Assembly: GCF_000241485.1 (NCBI RefSeq)
Contig: NZ_JH584241.1
Location: 1,433,381 to 1,486,706, forward strand
Direction of reading: 5' to 3'
Source of the DNA: Sphingomonas sp. PAMC 26605
GTDB lineage: Bacteria; Pseudomonadota; Alphaproteobacteria; Sphingomonadales; Sphingomonadaceae
DNA length: 53,326 bases
Shown here: positions 43,170 through 52,226 of the stretch, piece by piece
How positions within the stretch are numbered: position 1 is the stretch's first letter
Layout of the letters: every line of letters starts with the position of its first letter
Notes under the pieces: generated by a model
Database searches by the model: none
Seen by the model: the letters and a program-made list of their open reading frames with translations, nothing else
Told to the model about the DNA's origin: nothing
Made by a program: the position numbers and the translations under genes

Positions 43170-44777
43170 ATGAACGAGTGCAAGTTGCAGTGGTGGCAGA
43201 CGCGGTGGTTCGTGGCGGTGATGGCGCTTATCGCGATCATCCCGCTGCTCCGCCCCGACATTCCGCCGCTGGTCGATTTGCCCGGCCATATGGGCCGGTA
43301 CCGCGTGCAATTGTCGCGCGATGAATATCCCTGGCTGTCGGACTGGTACAATTTTAACTGGCAGCTGATCGGCAATCTCGGGATCGACCTGTTGATCATC
43401 CCGCTCGCCAAGCTGTTGGGGCTCGAACTTTCGGTCAAACTGCTGGTGATGACGATTCCGGTGCTCACCGTCACCGGGCTGCTGTGGATCTCGCGCGAGG
43501 TGCATGGCCGCATCCCGCCGACGGCGCTGTTCGCGCTGCCGCTGGCGTACAGCTATGCCTTCCAGTTCGGCTTCGTGAACTTCGCCTTCTCGATGGCGTT
43601 GGCGCTCAACGCCTTCGCGCTGTGGCTGCGGCTTGCGCGCTATCGGCGCTATCGGTTGCGCGCGGCGATCTTCGTGCCGCTGTCGTGCATCATCTGGGTA
43701 GCGCATACTTTCGGTTGGGGCGTACTCGGCGTGCTCGCTTACTCGGCCGAAATGGTGCGGCAGCATGACGCGCGGGTCGATCGCGGGCCGGTGAGCTGGA
43801 TGAAGGCGTGGCTGCGTGCCGGGCTCGGCTGTCTCCCGCTCGCTCTGCCGGTCGTTCTGATGATCGTCTGGCGCAGCGGCGCGCATGTCGGCGGGCAGAC
43901 CGGCGACTGGTTCAACTGGCGCGCCAAGATCGGCTATATGACGATGGCGCTGCGCGATCGCTGGATCACCTTCGACATCGCGGGGATGGCGATCCTGCTG
44001 CTGATCCTGTTCCGCGGCTTTCGCGACCCGAGCGTCGAATATTCGCGCAATCTCGGGCTGTCGGCGCTGTTCCTGCTCGTGGTCTACATCCTGCTGCCGC
44101 GGATCGTGTTCGGCTCGGCCTATGCCGACATGCGGCTCGCGCCGTTCATGCTGGCGATCGCGGTGATCGCGGTGCGGCCCAAGAAGGGGCTGTCGATTCG
44201 CGGCAGCGCGACGATCGCCGCGCTCGGGCTCGCCTTCGTCCTCGTCCGGATCGCGGCGGGGACGGCGAGCTTCTGGATGTTCGCGCAGGATTACGACCGC
44301 GAGCTGAAAGCGCTCGATCATTTGCCCGTCGGCGCCAAGCTGGTGACCTTCGTCGGCGCGCAATGCGGCGCGCCGTGGACGATGACGCGGCTCGAGCATC
44401 TCCCGGCGATCGCGCTCGAACGCAAGGCGGCCTATGCCAACGATCAATGGTCGATGGCGGGGGCGCAATTGCTCACCGTGCGATACGTCCGTGCGCAGCG
44501 GTTTGCGCACGATCCGTCGGAAATCGTGACGAGCGTCCAATGCCCGCGCGAATGGTGGCGCCCGATCAACAAGGCGATGGCACGCTTTCCGCGCAACGCC
44601 TTCGACTATGTCTGGCTGATCCGCCCGCCGGCTTATGATCCGAAGTTCAATCAGGGGCTGGTCCCGGTGTGGCGCGATGGAACGAGCGTGCTGTTCCGCA
44701 TCGATCACCGCCAGCGCGGGATCGAGATCAGCGACGCCGCGCTGAAGACCGCGCGGCCGCGCCCGACGCCGTTCTAA
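43170..44777 (+). CDS. multi-pass membrane protein of the glycosyltransferase block, unknown function
   Basis: This 535-residue protein starts MNECKLQWWQTRWFVAVM and has about ten TM helices. The acidic residues of DIPPLVDLPGHMGRYRV after TM1 resemble GT-C catalytic loops. The C-terminal soluble region (residues about 400-535) contains VGAKLVTFVGAQCGAPW and YVWLIRPP. I do not recognise a named family. It follows the STT3-like gene by 43 bases and ends in an overlap with the convergent FemAB-like gene. Confidence 0.7.
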   Translation: MNECKLQWWQTRWFVAVMALIAIIPLLRPDIPPLVDLPGHMGRYRVQLSRDEYPWLSDWYNFNWQLIGNLGIDLLIIPLAKLLGLELSVKLLVMTIPVLTVTGLLWISREVHGRIPPTALFALPLAYSYAFQFGFVNFAFSMALALNAFALWLRLARYRRYRLRAAIFVPLSCIIWVAHTFGWGVLGVLAYSAEMVRQHDARVDRGPVSWMKAWLRAGLGCLPLALPVVLMIVWRSGAHVGGQTGDWFNWRAKIGYMTMALRDRWITFDIAGMAILLLILFRGFRDPSVEYSRNLGLSALFLLVVYILLPRIVFGSAYADMRLAPFMLAIAVIAVRPKKGLSIRGSATIAALGLAFVLVRIAAGTASFWMFAQDYDRELKALDHLPVGAKLVTFVGAQCGAPWTMTRLEHLPAIALERKAAYANDQWSMAGAQLLTVRYVRAQRFAHDPSEIVTSVQCPREWWRPINKAMARFPRNAFDYVWLIRPPAYDPKFNQGLVPVWRDGTSVLFRIDHRQRGIEISDAALKTARPRPTPF

Positions 44778-45907
44778 CCCTTTTTGAACGGCGTCATCGC
44801 GCCGAGGAATTCCTGGTCGGATTCGACCGAGGCGCGCTCGCGCACCAGAAAATCGGCGATCGCGCGGCGGAAGCCCGCGTCGGGAATGTAGTGCGCCGAC
44901 CAAGTCGGCACCGGGACATAGCCACGCGCGAGCTTGTGCTCGCCCTGCGCGCCTGCCTCGACCGTCTTGAGCCCGCGCGCGATCGCCGCGTCGATCGCCT
45001 GATAATAGCACAGCTCGAAATGGAGGAACGGCACGTCCTCGGTGCAGCCCCAATAACGGCCGTAGAGCGTGTCCTCGCCGATCAGATTGAGCGCACCGGC
45101 GATCGGGCGGCCGTCGCGCTCGGCGAAGATCAGCAGCACGCGCTCGGGCATCGTCTGGCCGAGCAGCGTGAAGAACTGCCGCGTGAGGTACGGCTGGCCC
45201 CATTTTCGCGCGCCGGTGTCCTGGTAGAACACCCAGAAGGCGTCCCAGTCTGCCTCGCCGATGTCGGCGCCCGAGATGTGGCGGATCGTCAGCCCCTCGA
45301 CCGCACCCGCGCGTTCCTTGCGGATCGCCTTGCGCTTGCGGCTGGCGAGATCGGCGAGAAAGGCGTCGAAATCGGCATAGCCCTGGTTCTGCCAGTGGAA
45401 TTGCGTGCCTTCGCGGATCAGCCAGCCTGCCGCCTCGAACGCGGGCAATTGCTCGGGCGCGACGAAGGTGGCGTGCGCCGAGGACAGGCCGTGCTGGTCG
45501 GTCACCGCCTCGACCGCGGCGATCAGGGCGGGCGCCTGGTCGGCATCGCGCAGCAGCAGCCGCGGCCCCGGCGCGGGGGTGAAGGGCACGGCGACCTGCA
45601 GCTTGGGGTAATAGGATCCGCCGGCGCGCTCCCAGGCATCGGCCCAGGCATGGTCGAAGACATATTCGCCCTGGCTGTGGCTCTTGGCATAGGCCGGGGC
45701 AATCGCTGCGGGCTTGCCGTCGGCGCCGTCGACGATGATCGGGATCGGTTGCCAGCCGGTGCGCGCGCGCGCGCTGCCGGAAGACTCGAGGATCGACAGG
45801 AAGGCGTGGCTGACGAAGGGATTGGCGGTGCCGGCGCAGGCATCCCAGTCGGCCGCCGGGATGGCGGCGATGCCGTCGGCGATGCGGGCGGTGACGGCGT
45901 TCTTCAC
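44774..45907 (-). CDS. GNAT/FemAB-like acyltransferase (DUF482 type)
   Basis: This 377-residue protein matches the DUF482/PF04339-type proteins related to FemAB aminoacyltransferases: NPFVSHAFLSILESSGSA, YVFDHAWADAWERAGGSYYPKLQVAVPFTPAPGPRLL, FLADLASRKRKAIRKER, then RYWGCTEDVPFLHFELCYYQAIDAAI and QGEHKLARGYVPVPTWSAH. The second half holds a GNAT core. The acyl donor and acceptor are unknown; peptidoglycan or surface-polymer modification is often suggested. It lies just downstream of a membrane glycosyltransferase on the same strand. Confidence 0.85.
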   Translation of the reverse strand: MKNAVTARIADGIAAIPAADWDACAGTANPFVSHAFLSILESSGSARARTGWQPIPIIVDGADGKPAAIAPAYAKSHSQGEYVFDHAWADAWERAGGSYYPKLQVAVPFTPAPGPRLLLRDADQAPALIAAVEAVTDQHGLSSAHATFVAPEQLPAFEAAGWLIREGTQFHWQNQGYADFDAFLADLASRKRKAIRKERAGAVEGLTIRHISGADIGEADWDAFWVFYQDTGARKWGQPYLTRQFFTLLGQTMPERVLLIFAERDGRPIAGALNLIGEDTLYGRYWGCTEDVPFLHFELCYYQAIDAAIARGLKTVEAGAQGEHKLARGYVPVPTWSAHYIPDAGFRRAIADFLVRERASVESDQEFLGAMTPFKKG

Positions 45908-45916
45908 GGCACCAAG

Positions 45917-47311
45917 CTAGGGGGTCGGAGAAGCTTTCTCAACCGCTGCAGGGGCGAACGACCAGCATAAAGCGAGCAGCAGGAACGGCGTGACGAATTC
46001 GCGGTGGCGCTCGCCGAATTCGAACCACACGCCGAACAGCAGCAATTGCAGCCCGCATGCGGCGATCAGCAGCACGAGCGTGAAGGGGAGCCGCCCGTGG
46101 ACCTTTGCCGCGGCGCCGCCAAGCATCGCAAGGTGCGCCGACAGCGACAATGGCCACAGGACCGCGGCGAGCGGGCGCGGGAAGGGCGGGCCCATCACGA
46201 CGAGCCGGGTGACGCCGAATTCTGCGATACCGCAGGCGCGGATGAATTTGGTGAACGTCAGCCGGACGAAGCCCAGCGGGTGCGCACGGATCCAGTCGAG
46301 CGCGATCGCCTCGATCCGCACGGCATAGACCATTTCGGGCAGCCGTTTGAGCTCGGGCGGCGGCGGTTCCCAATTGCCGGTCGCGTCGGGATTGTTACCG
46401 ATCCACAGGCTCGGCCCGCCAGCGGTGGTGAGCGGCACGAAGGCATGGAGGACGAGCGCGTTGCGCGCCCACCACGGCAGCAGGACCAGCAAGGCAATAA
46501 GCCCCCCGCGGACCCCTGCCAGCAGCACCGGCCACAGCCCGATCCGTCGGACCAGCACCAGTCCGAACAGCGCCGCGAGCGGTGCCTGCCCCGGCTGGGT
46601 CAGTGCGAGCAGGCCCGCCGGCAGCCCCAAGGCGAGCCCCCCGCGCCACCCGTCACGCCGATCGACCCAGGCGAGCGCGAGCGCGACGATGAGCAGCGCG
46701 CACAGCGACTCCTTCTGCGCGAGCGGGGCGGAGAACAGCACCGACGGCCAGATCAGATAGAGCCAGGCGGCGCGGCGCCCCGCCACCGCGCTGCCGAGCC
46801 GCTTTCCCAAGACGAACAGCAGCACCGCGGCCATCGCGTCGGTGAGCGTGCCCAGCGTCAGCACCGAGGGCGTGTCGAACCCGAAAATCGCACCCCAGCC
46901 GGCCAGGAGGGCTGGATAGAGCGGGGGAAACAGCGCGCGCCAGATCGTGTCGGTGAACGGATCATGGATCCGCAGACCGTGTCCGGCGAGCAGCCCCTTG
47001 GCGAGATTGAGATAGGCGTTGGGATCCCCCGTCGATGTCCGGCCGACGGCAAGCAGGGCGAACGCGCCGCGCATCACGACGAGCGCGGCCGCCAGCGCCG
47101 CAAGCGGCGCGACGCCTGGGCGCTCGCGCAGCATGTGGAAGCCCGTCGCGGCAAGCGCGATCCACGCGGCGATCGCGCCGACCGACGCGAAGCTGATCCC
47201 CCAGCGCTCGGTCAGATCGGGCACCGCACTGAGGCCATAGAGCAGCAACAGCGCCAATACGGCCTGAACGCTCCAGCCGATCCACCGTTCGCCACGGGGG
47301 GTGGGCGGCAT
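45917..47311 (-). CDS. membrane glycosyltransferase-like protein (ArnT/PMT-type GT-C)
   Basis: This 464-residue protein starts MPPTPRGERWIGW and has about ten TM helices. After an early helix, AVGRTSTGDPNAYLNLAKGLL carries the acidic GDPNAY in the usual GT-C position. LFPPLYPALLAGWGAIFGF and WWARNALVLHAFVPLTTAGG, with GNNPDATGN, resemble PMT/ArnT proteins. ATG 47311 shares one base with the motB stop. The sugar and acceptor are unknown; flagellin or lipid glycosylation is possible given the neighbours. Confidence 0.8.
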   Translation of the reverse strand: MPPTPRGERWIGWSVQAVLALLLLYGLSAVPDLTERWGISFASVGAIAAWIALAATGFHMLRERPGVAPLAALAAALVVMRGAFALLAVGRTSTGDPNAYLNLAKGLLAGHGLRIHDPFTDTIWRALFPPLYPALLAGWGAIFGFDTPSVLTLGTLTDAMAAVLLFVLGKRLGSAVAGRRAAWLYLIWPSVLFSAPLAQKESLCALLIVALALAWVDRRDGWRGGLALGLPAGLLALTQPGQAPLAALFGLVLVRRIGLWPVLLAGVRGGLIALLVLLPWWARNALVLHAFVPLTTAGGPSLWIGNNPDATGNWEPPPPELKRLPEMVYAVRIEAIALDWIRAHPLGFVRLTFTKFIRACGIAEFGVTRLVVMGPPFPRPLAAVLWPLSLSAHLAMLGGAAAKVHGRLPFTLVLLIAACGLQLLLFGVWFEFGERHREFVTPFLLLALCWSFAPAAVEKASPTP

Positions 47312-48216
47312 CACTGCCCGAAGCTGCTCGCACGATAGAGCAAAGTGATCGCGACGCGGCGGTTGCGCGGGTCGGACGGGTTGTCCTTGATCATCGGTTC
47401 GCGGTCGGCGACGCCTTCGATCCGGTTGAAGCGGCTGTCGGGCAAGCCGCCCGCGGCGAGGCGGCGGCGCGTCGCCTCGGCGCGCGCGCTCGACAGCATC
47501 CAATTGTTCATCGCGAGCGGATCGCCATAGCCCAGATTGTCGGTATGCCCGCGGATCATGATCGGATTGTCGCTGCCCTTGATCGAAGTCGCGATCATCC
47601 CGAGCAGCGCCGAGGCGCGCGGATCGAGCTGCGTCGTGCCGAGATCGAACATCGAATAATCGGCATCGTCGAGCAAGTCGATCCGCATTCCGTCATTGGT
47701 CTTGACGAAGCGGACATGGCTCGAGAGGCGGGCGAGCGAGGGGTTGGTCGCCATCGACTTGGTCATCGCATGCTTGACCGCCTCGAAATTCTTGCGGTCC
47801 TCGGCCATCAAAGCCTTGTCCTTGAGCGTGCCCTTCTGGCCGGTGCCGACCTGCGCGCCGCCGATCGCCTCGACCGGAATGGTCATCGAGCGCGTGCCGG
47901 TCTGCGAGGCGCGATGCGCGTAATTGTCCTTCGAGGTCATCGAGTCGCCGCCGAACATGCCGTTCGAGCCCGCGCTATTCTCCTTCATCTGGACCAGCGT
48001 CGGCGAGAAGTAATCGGCGAGCGCCTTGCGCTGCTTCTCATTGGTCGCGCCGAGCAGCCACATCAGCAGGAAGAACGCCATCATCGCGGTCACGAAATCG
48101 GCATAGGCGACCTTCCAGGCGCCGCCGTGATGGCCGCCATGGCCCTCGATATAGATCTTCTTGTAGATGATCTTGGGCGGCACGTTGGCACCGTGCGGGG
48201 CGCGGGCGGCGGCCAT
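47311..48216 (-). CDS. motB: flagellar motor stator protein MotB
   Basis: This 301-residue protein anchors the stator to peptidoglycan. The cytoplasmic N-terminus is followed by one TM segment, WKVAYADFVTAMMAFFLLMWLLGA, whose Asp is the proton-carrying residue. The C-terminal OmpA-like domain has RGHTDNLGY, NWMLSSARAEATRR and PSDPRNRRVAITL. It lies downstream of motA but is separated by a large inverted-repeat element. Its stop overlaps the start of the glycosyltransferase-like gene by one base. Confidence 0.95.
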   Translation of the reverse strand: MAAARAPHGANVPPKIIYKKIYIEGHGGHHGGAWKVAYADFVTAMMAFFLLMWLLGATNEKQRKALADYFSPTLVQMKENSAGSNGMFGGDSMTSKDNYAHRASQTGTRSMTIPVEAIGGAQVGTGQKGTLKDKALMAEDRKNFEAVKHAMTKSMATNPSLARLSSHVRFVKTNDGMRIDLLDDADYSMFDLGTTQLDPRASALLGMIATSIKGSDNPIMIRGHTDNLGYGDPLAMNNWMLSSARAEATRRRLAAGGLPDSRFNRIEGVADREPMIKDNPSDPRNRRVAITLLYRASSFGQ

Positions 48217-48240
48217 CAGCGTTGCTCTGCCGGATGGTTT

Positions 48241-48490
48241 TCACGTGAAGGCGCGAAGGCGCGAAGAAGAGTGCGTTCACGCGGAGACGCGGAGACGCGG
48301 AGGAAGAAGGAGGCGTTTGCGCGGCAGCGCAGAGCGCGCAGTTCGCGCAACGCAGGGTGCGCGCGCGTCAGCGCGCTTTCGTCTTCCGCATGGCAATGTT
48401 GCAGGGCTACCGCGGCGATTGGGTGCGACGCCTCCGCGTCTCCGCGTCTCCGCGTGAAAGTCTTCTTTGCGCCTTCGCGGCTTCGCGGGA
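48241..48490. repeat. large MITE-like inverted repeat between motA and motB
   Basis: Perfect 28-base arms (48276-48303 and 48431-48458) are built from tandem GCGGAGAC-type octamers. They extend outward into imperfect arms of about 57 bases rich in GCGCGAAGGC (48247-48303 and 48431-48489). The 127-base centre holds no gene. The element almost fills the motA-motB gap. Confidence 0.8.
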
Positions 48491-48502
48491 GATCCGTCAC
48501 GA

Positions 48503-49366
48503 TTACCGCCCCCGCAGCCCGTCGAACACCTCGGCGAAGCCGGGCTGGTTCGAATGCGCGATCCCCGAGCGCGCCGCTTCGATCACGAGCGGCTGCGGGT
48601 GGCCGTGGAGCGAGGCGATGATGATCTGCTTGACGACGTGGTAGATCGCGCCGTCGGCATCGATCACCTGCTTCAGCCGGTTGGCGAGCGGCGCGACGAT
48701 GCCATAGGCGAGCAGCACGCCCATGAAGGTCCCGACCAGCGCCGAGCCGATCATCGCGCCGAGGATCGCGGGCGGCTTGTCGATCGCGCCCATCGTCTTG
48801 ACCACACCGAGCACCGCCGCGACGATGCCGAGCGCGGGCAGCGCGTCGGCGAGCGTGGCGAGCGTGCCTTGCGCCCCCTCGACCTCGTGGTGGTGCGTCT
48901 TGATCATATTGTCCATCACGTCCTCGACCGCATGGACGTCGAGCGTGCCCGACGACACGACGACGAGCCGCAGCGTGTCGGCGATCAGATTGGTCAGCGT
49001 GTGGTCGGAGAGCAGCCGCGGATATTCGGCGAAGACGGCGGAGGAGGCGGGGTCCTCGACATGCGGCTCGAGCGCGATCGGCCCTTCGGTACGCAGCATC
49101 TTCATCAGCTTGCTGACGAGGAAGATGACGTCGAGATAATCCTGCTTCTTGTATTTCGGGCCCTTGAACACCTTCATCAGCCCGCCGCCGAGCGCCTTCA
49201 GCTCCTTCATCGAATTGCCGATGATCAGCGCGCCGACCGCGGCGCCGCCGATGATCAGCATTTCGTGCGGGATCGCCTCCATCACCGGGCCCAAAGCGCC
49301 GCCGGTGATCGCGAAACCGCCGAAGATCATCACGAGGAGGACGACAAGGCCGATTGCGGGGAACAT
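48503..49366 (-). CDS. motA: flagellar motor stator protein MotA
   Basis: This 287-residue inner-membrane protein has four TM helices and a large cytoplasmic loop. It starts MFPAIGLVVLLVMIFGGF. Conserved parts include YLDVIFLVSKLMKMLRTEG, a charged loop region, and the paired helices LPALGIVAAVLGVVKTMGAI and IGSALVGTFMGVLLAYGIVAPL with the conserved prolines. With MotB it forms the proton-driven stator. ATG 49366 is preferred over the longer frame to 49408, whose extra residues are not hydrophobic. The Shine-Dalgarno is weak. Confidence 0.95.
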   Translation of the reverse strand: MFPAIGLVVLLVMIFGGFAITGGALGPVMEAIPHEMLIIGGAAVGALIIGNSMKELKALGGGLMKVFKGPKYKKQDYLDVIFLVSKLMKMLRTEGPIALEPHVEDPASSAVFAEYPRLLSDHTLTNLIADTLRLVVVSSGTLDVHAVEDVMDNMIKTHHHEVEGAQGTLATLADALPALGIVAAVLGVVKTMGAIDKPPAILGAMIGSALVGTFMGVLLAYGIVAPLANRLKQVIDADGAIYHVVKQIIIASLHGHPQPLVIEAARSGIAHSNQPGFAEVFDGLRGR

Positions 49367-49473
49367 GCGTGGGTGTGGCCTTTGGTTTGACGGGTCGACA
49401 GGACCCAAGCTCTGGTCTCAAAGAGTTAGCGCGGATTGGTGTTCAAGCGGTTAACCAGAGGGGGTTTCTTCTT

Positions 49474-49608
49474 CCCCCCTTCCCTGCGGGAGAGGGGCAA
49501 GCCGCGCAGCGGCGCGGGGTGAGGGTGATGCGCGGCAATCATCGGTCACCCTCACCGTTCCGCGGCTTTGCCGCTCCCTCCCTCTCCCAAAGGGAAAGGG
49601 AAAAGGGG
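49474..49608. repeat. GC-rich palindromic repeat element between flgL and motA
   Basis: Inverted segments rich in TTCCC/GGGAA (about 49474-49496 and 49584-49608) enclose a second inverted pair, GGGTGAGGGTGA (49517-49528) and TCACCCTCACC (49546-49556). It ends right at the flgL stop codon and is similar in size and make-up to the elements at 25148, 29655 and 34284. Confidence 0.65.
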
Positions 49609-49609
49609 C

Positions 49610-50524
49610 TTATTTCAGGTAATCGAACAGCGAGAGCGAGCCCAGCTTGGTGAAGCTCGCCTGCGTCGCCGAAAGCACCGTCATCGTCTTCTGCAATTCG
49701 GCGATCGCGCTCGACAGATCGGTATCCTCGAGCGCCGAGCGATCGAGTTCGCGCGCGCCGGCGGCGTCGGTCGATTGCGTCGAGACGATGTCGAGCCGCG
49801 CTTCGCGCGCACCGACCGAGCCTTGCACGGCACCGACCTGCGTTATCGCGCCCTTGAGCCCGTCGGCCGCCGTCCCGGCCGCCGCCGAGATGTCGCCGCC
49901 GGCATTGAGCGCCGCGATGAAATTCGACAGCACGGCAAAGGCGTCGGTCGTACCGCCGCCGCTCGTCGGGATGTTGCCGAACACGCGCTGCGCGCTGTCG
50001 GTCGTCTGGATAGTGGTGCCATCGGCGATCGGGATCGGCGAGACTTCGCCGGTGCCGCCAAAGCTGACCGTGCCGTCGGCGCCCTGCGTCACCGCGCTCG
50101 TGCCGGTCGCCGCGCCGAACAGCGGCTCGCCGCGCGCATCCTTGGTGCCGGCGAGATTGATCAGATCGTCGCGGATGCTCTGCAACTGGATCGCGATCGT
50201 CTTGCGGTCGGCATCGTTGAGCGTGCCGGTCGCTGCCTGGGTGGTGAGTTCGGCCGCCTGCTGGAGCTGGGTGCCGATCGCGGTGAGCGTCGAATCCGAC
50301 TGCTGGAGCAGCGATTTGGCGATGCTCACATTACTGGCATAGGCCTTGCTGTCGGCGCTCGCCTGCTTGATCGTCGACAGGCGATTATACGCGACGACAT
50401 CATCGGACGGATCGGTGAACTTCTTGGTCGTGGCGATCTGCGTGTTGAGCGAGTCGGCCTTGGCCGACAGCTTCGACAGCTGCGACGATCCGATATCGTA
50501 GAATTGGCTGGTGCCGATCTGCAT
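49610..50524 (-). CDS. flgL: flagellar hook-filament junction protein FlgL
   Basis: This 304-residue protein begins MQIGTSQFYDIGSSQLSKLS and has the flagellin-like N-terminal helix with KKFTDPSDDVVAYNRLSTI, where DPSDDPVAxxR is the FlgL/flagellin signature, and a matching C-terminal helix ending SLFDYLK. It is the second junction protein between hook and filament. It starts 8 bases after the flgK stop, so the genes flgI-flgJ-flgK-flgL form one transcription unit. Confidence 0.93.
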   Translation of the reverse strand: MQIGTSQFYDIGSSQLSKLSAKADSLNTQIATTKKFTDPSDDVVAYNRLSTIKQASADSKAYASNVSIAKSLLQQSDSTLTAIGTQLQQAAELTTQAATGTLNDADRKTIAIQLQSIRDDLINLAGTKDARGEPLFGAATGTSAVTQGADGTVSFGGTGEVSPIPIADGTTIQTTDSAQRVFGNIPTSGGGTTDAFAVLSNFIAALNAGGDISAAAGTAADGLKGAITQVGAVQGSVGAREARLDIVSTQSTDAAGARELDRSALEDTDLSSAIAELQKTMTVLSATQASFTKLGSLSLFDYLK

Positions 50525-50532
50525 GGCGGGTC

Positions 50533-51879
50533 CTAGCGGATGTCGAGGATCGACTGGAGCGTGTCGCGCGCGACCTGGATCACGCGGCTCGACGCCGAAT
50601 AGGCTTGCTGGAAGCGCAGCAGGTCGACCGCCTCGCTGTCGAGATTGACCCCCGACACGGCATCGCGCGCGGCGACCGCGGTGTCGCGGATCGAGCCTTG
50701 CGCGGTCGCGACCTGCTGTCGGCTGGCGAGCGTCGCGGCATTGCCCGAGATCAGCGCGGTGGTCCTGGTCTCGAACGCGCCGGTGGTGCGCAACGTAGCG
50801 AGATTGGCGAGGTTGCTGTTGTCGCGCACGCTCGCGCCCTTGGCGGCAGCGGCGATGCCGTTGGGGTCGGTCAGCGCGACGGTGATGTCGGTCGGGCTCG
50901 CGCCGGTCGCGAACAGCGCGGCGCCCGTGTTGCCCGAGAGGTCGCTGCCCTGCGCCTGGACCGCGTTGACGCCGCTGGTGAAGGCGGTGGCGATACCATT
51001 GAGCTGGGTGCGCGCATCGGCGATGCGGCCGGCGGCTTCGACGATGCCGGCGAGCGCGCCGCCCGACGGCGTCGCCGCGGTGACCCCGCTGGCGGATTGC
51101 ACGGTGAAGGCGACGGTGCCGTCGCTGCCGCGCGCGAAGGCGACGCTCGCCGACTGGTTGCCCGAGACGATCGTCGGGCCGCCGGCATTGCCGAGCTTGA
51201 CGGTCGCGCGCCCGGCGGAATCGATCGAGACCGACAGATCGCTGATCGCGCTGATCTGGTCGAGGATCGAATCGCGCTGGTCGGCGAGCTGCGCCGCGCC
51301 GTTCGAGCCGGGTTGCACGCGGGCAAGCCCGTCATTGATCTGGGCGAGCGACGCGCTGAGCGACGTGAGCGTCGTCGCCGCCTGCGTCGCGGTGGCGTCG
51401 AGATCGGCGTCGAGGCTGTCGAGCGCCTTGCCCGTCGCGGTGAAGCTGCCGGCGACGGTCTTGGCCTGTTCGAGCAGCGCGGCGCGCGGCGCCGATGCGG
51501 TGGGATCGGCGGCGACGCTCTTGGCCGAATTGAAGAAGCCGGTGAGCTGATCGCCGACCTGGTTGCCGGTCAGCGCGTTCTGGATACGACCGAGCCATTC
51601 GACGCTGGTGTCGGTGCGGGCGAGGTCGGCGCTGGCGTTGCGCACGTCGGCGGCGCGCAGCGAATCGGCCGAGCGCGTGATCCCGGCGGCGATGACGCCC
51701 TGCCCGACGCTGGTCTTGCTGCCGGTGGTGATTCCGATGGAGGGCCCGATTTCGCGCAGGTCCGCAGTGCGCTTGGCATAGCCCGGCGTCGCGGCATTCG
51801 CGATATTCTCGGATACGGTGGTGAGCGCGGTCTGATACGCCTTCACCCCGCTCGCGCCGATGCTGAGCAGGTCGCTCAC
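50533..51879 (-). CDS. flgK: flagellar hook-associated protein FlgK
   Basis: This 448-residue protein begins MSDLLSIGASGVKAYQTALTTVSENIANAATPGYAKRTADL, the hook/rod protein signature, and ends LLRFQQAYSASSRVIQVARDTLQSILDIR. It joins the hook to FlgL. The Ala/Thr-rich middle is the variable surface domain, and the protein is on the short side for the family. Its stop is 8 bases before the flgL start, and its start overlaps the FlgJ-like gene by an ATGA. Confidence 0.94.
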   Translation of the reverse strand: MSDLLSIGASGVKAYQTALTTVSENIANAATPGYAKRTADLREIGPSIGITTGSKTSVGQGVIAAGITRSADSLRAADVRNASADLARTDTSVEWLGRIQNALTGNQVGDQLTGFFNSAKSVAADPTASAPRAALLEQAKTVAGSFTATGKALDSLDADLDATATQAATTLTSLSASLAQINDGLARVQPGSNGAAQLADQRDSILDQISAISDLSVSIDSAGRATVKLGNAGGPTIVSGNQSASVAFARGSDGTVAFTVQSASGVTAATPSGGALAGIVEAAGRIADARTQLNGIATAFTSGVNAVQAQGSDLSGNTGAALFATGASPTDITVALTDPNGIAAAAKGASVRDNSNLANLATLRTTGAFETRTTALISGNAATLASRQQVATAQGSIRDTAVAARDAVSGVNLDSEAVDLLRFQQAYSASSRVIQVARDTLQSILDIR

Positions 51880-52226
51880 GACGTAATGCTCTCAGCGGGC
51901 GGTTCGGCGGCGGGCTGCAGTGCGGCCTGCGACTTGGCAAGAAACGCGGTCATCGCCTTGCCGATGCCGAGCGGCGCATGATCGGCCATGTTCTGCGCGA
52001 GCTGCGTGGTCTGCATGTCCTTGAAGGTATCCATGCCCTTCGACCCGAACAGATCGCCATCGACGAGGTGCGTGGTGCGCATCGCCTTGACCATCATGCC
52101 GGTGAACACCGCCTCGAACTTCTTGCCCGCCGCTTCCAGATTGGCGCGGCTTTGCAAGCGGCTCGTATCGACGCTGATCCCGCTCGTCGGTGCGGCGACG
52201 GGGGTGATGGCGGGAACATCGCTCAC
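51876..52226 (-). CDS. flgJ: rod-binding protein (FlgJ N-terminal domain)
   Basis: This 116-residue protein has AAGKKFEAVFTGMMVKAMRTTHLVDGDLFGS and DTFKDMQTTQLAQNMADH, the rod-binding domain of FlgJ. The muramidase domain of enteric FlgJ is absent, as in most alphaproteobacteria, where a separate lytic enzyme does that work. It helps assemble the rod in the periplasm. It overlaps both flgI and flgK by a few bases. Confidence 0.9.
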   Translation of the reverse strand: MSDVPAITPVAAPTSGISVDTSRLQSRANLEAAGKKFEAVFTGMMVKAMRTTHLVDGDLFGSKGMDTFKDMQTTQLAQNMADHAPLGIGKAMTAFLAKSQAALQPAAEPPAESITS

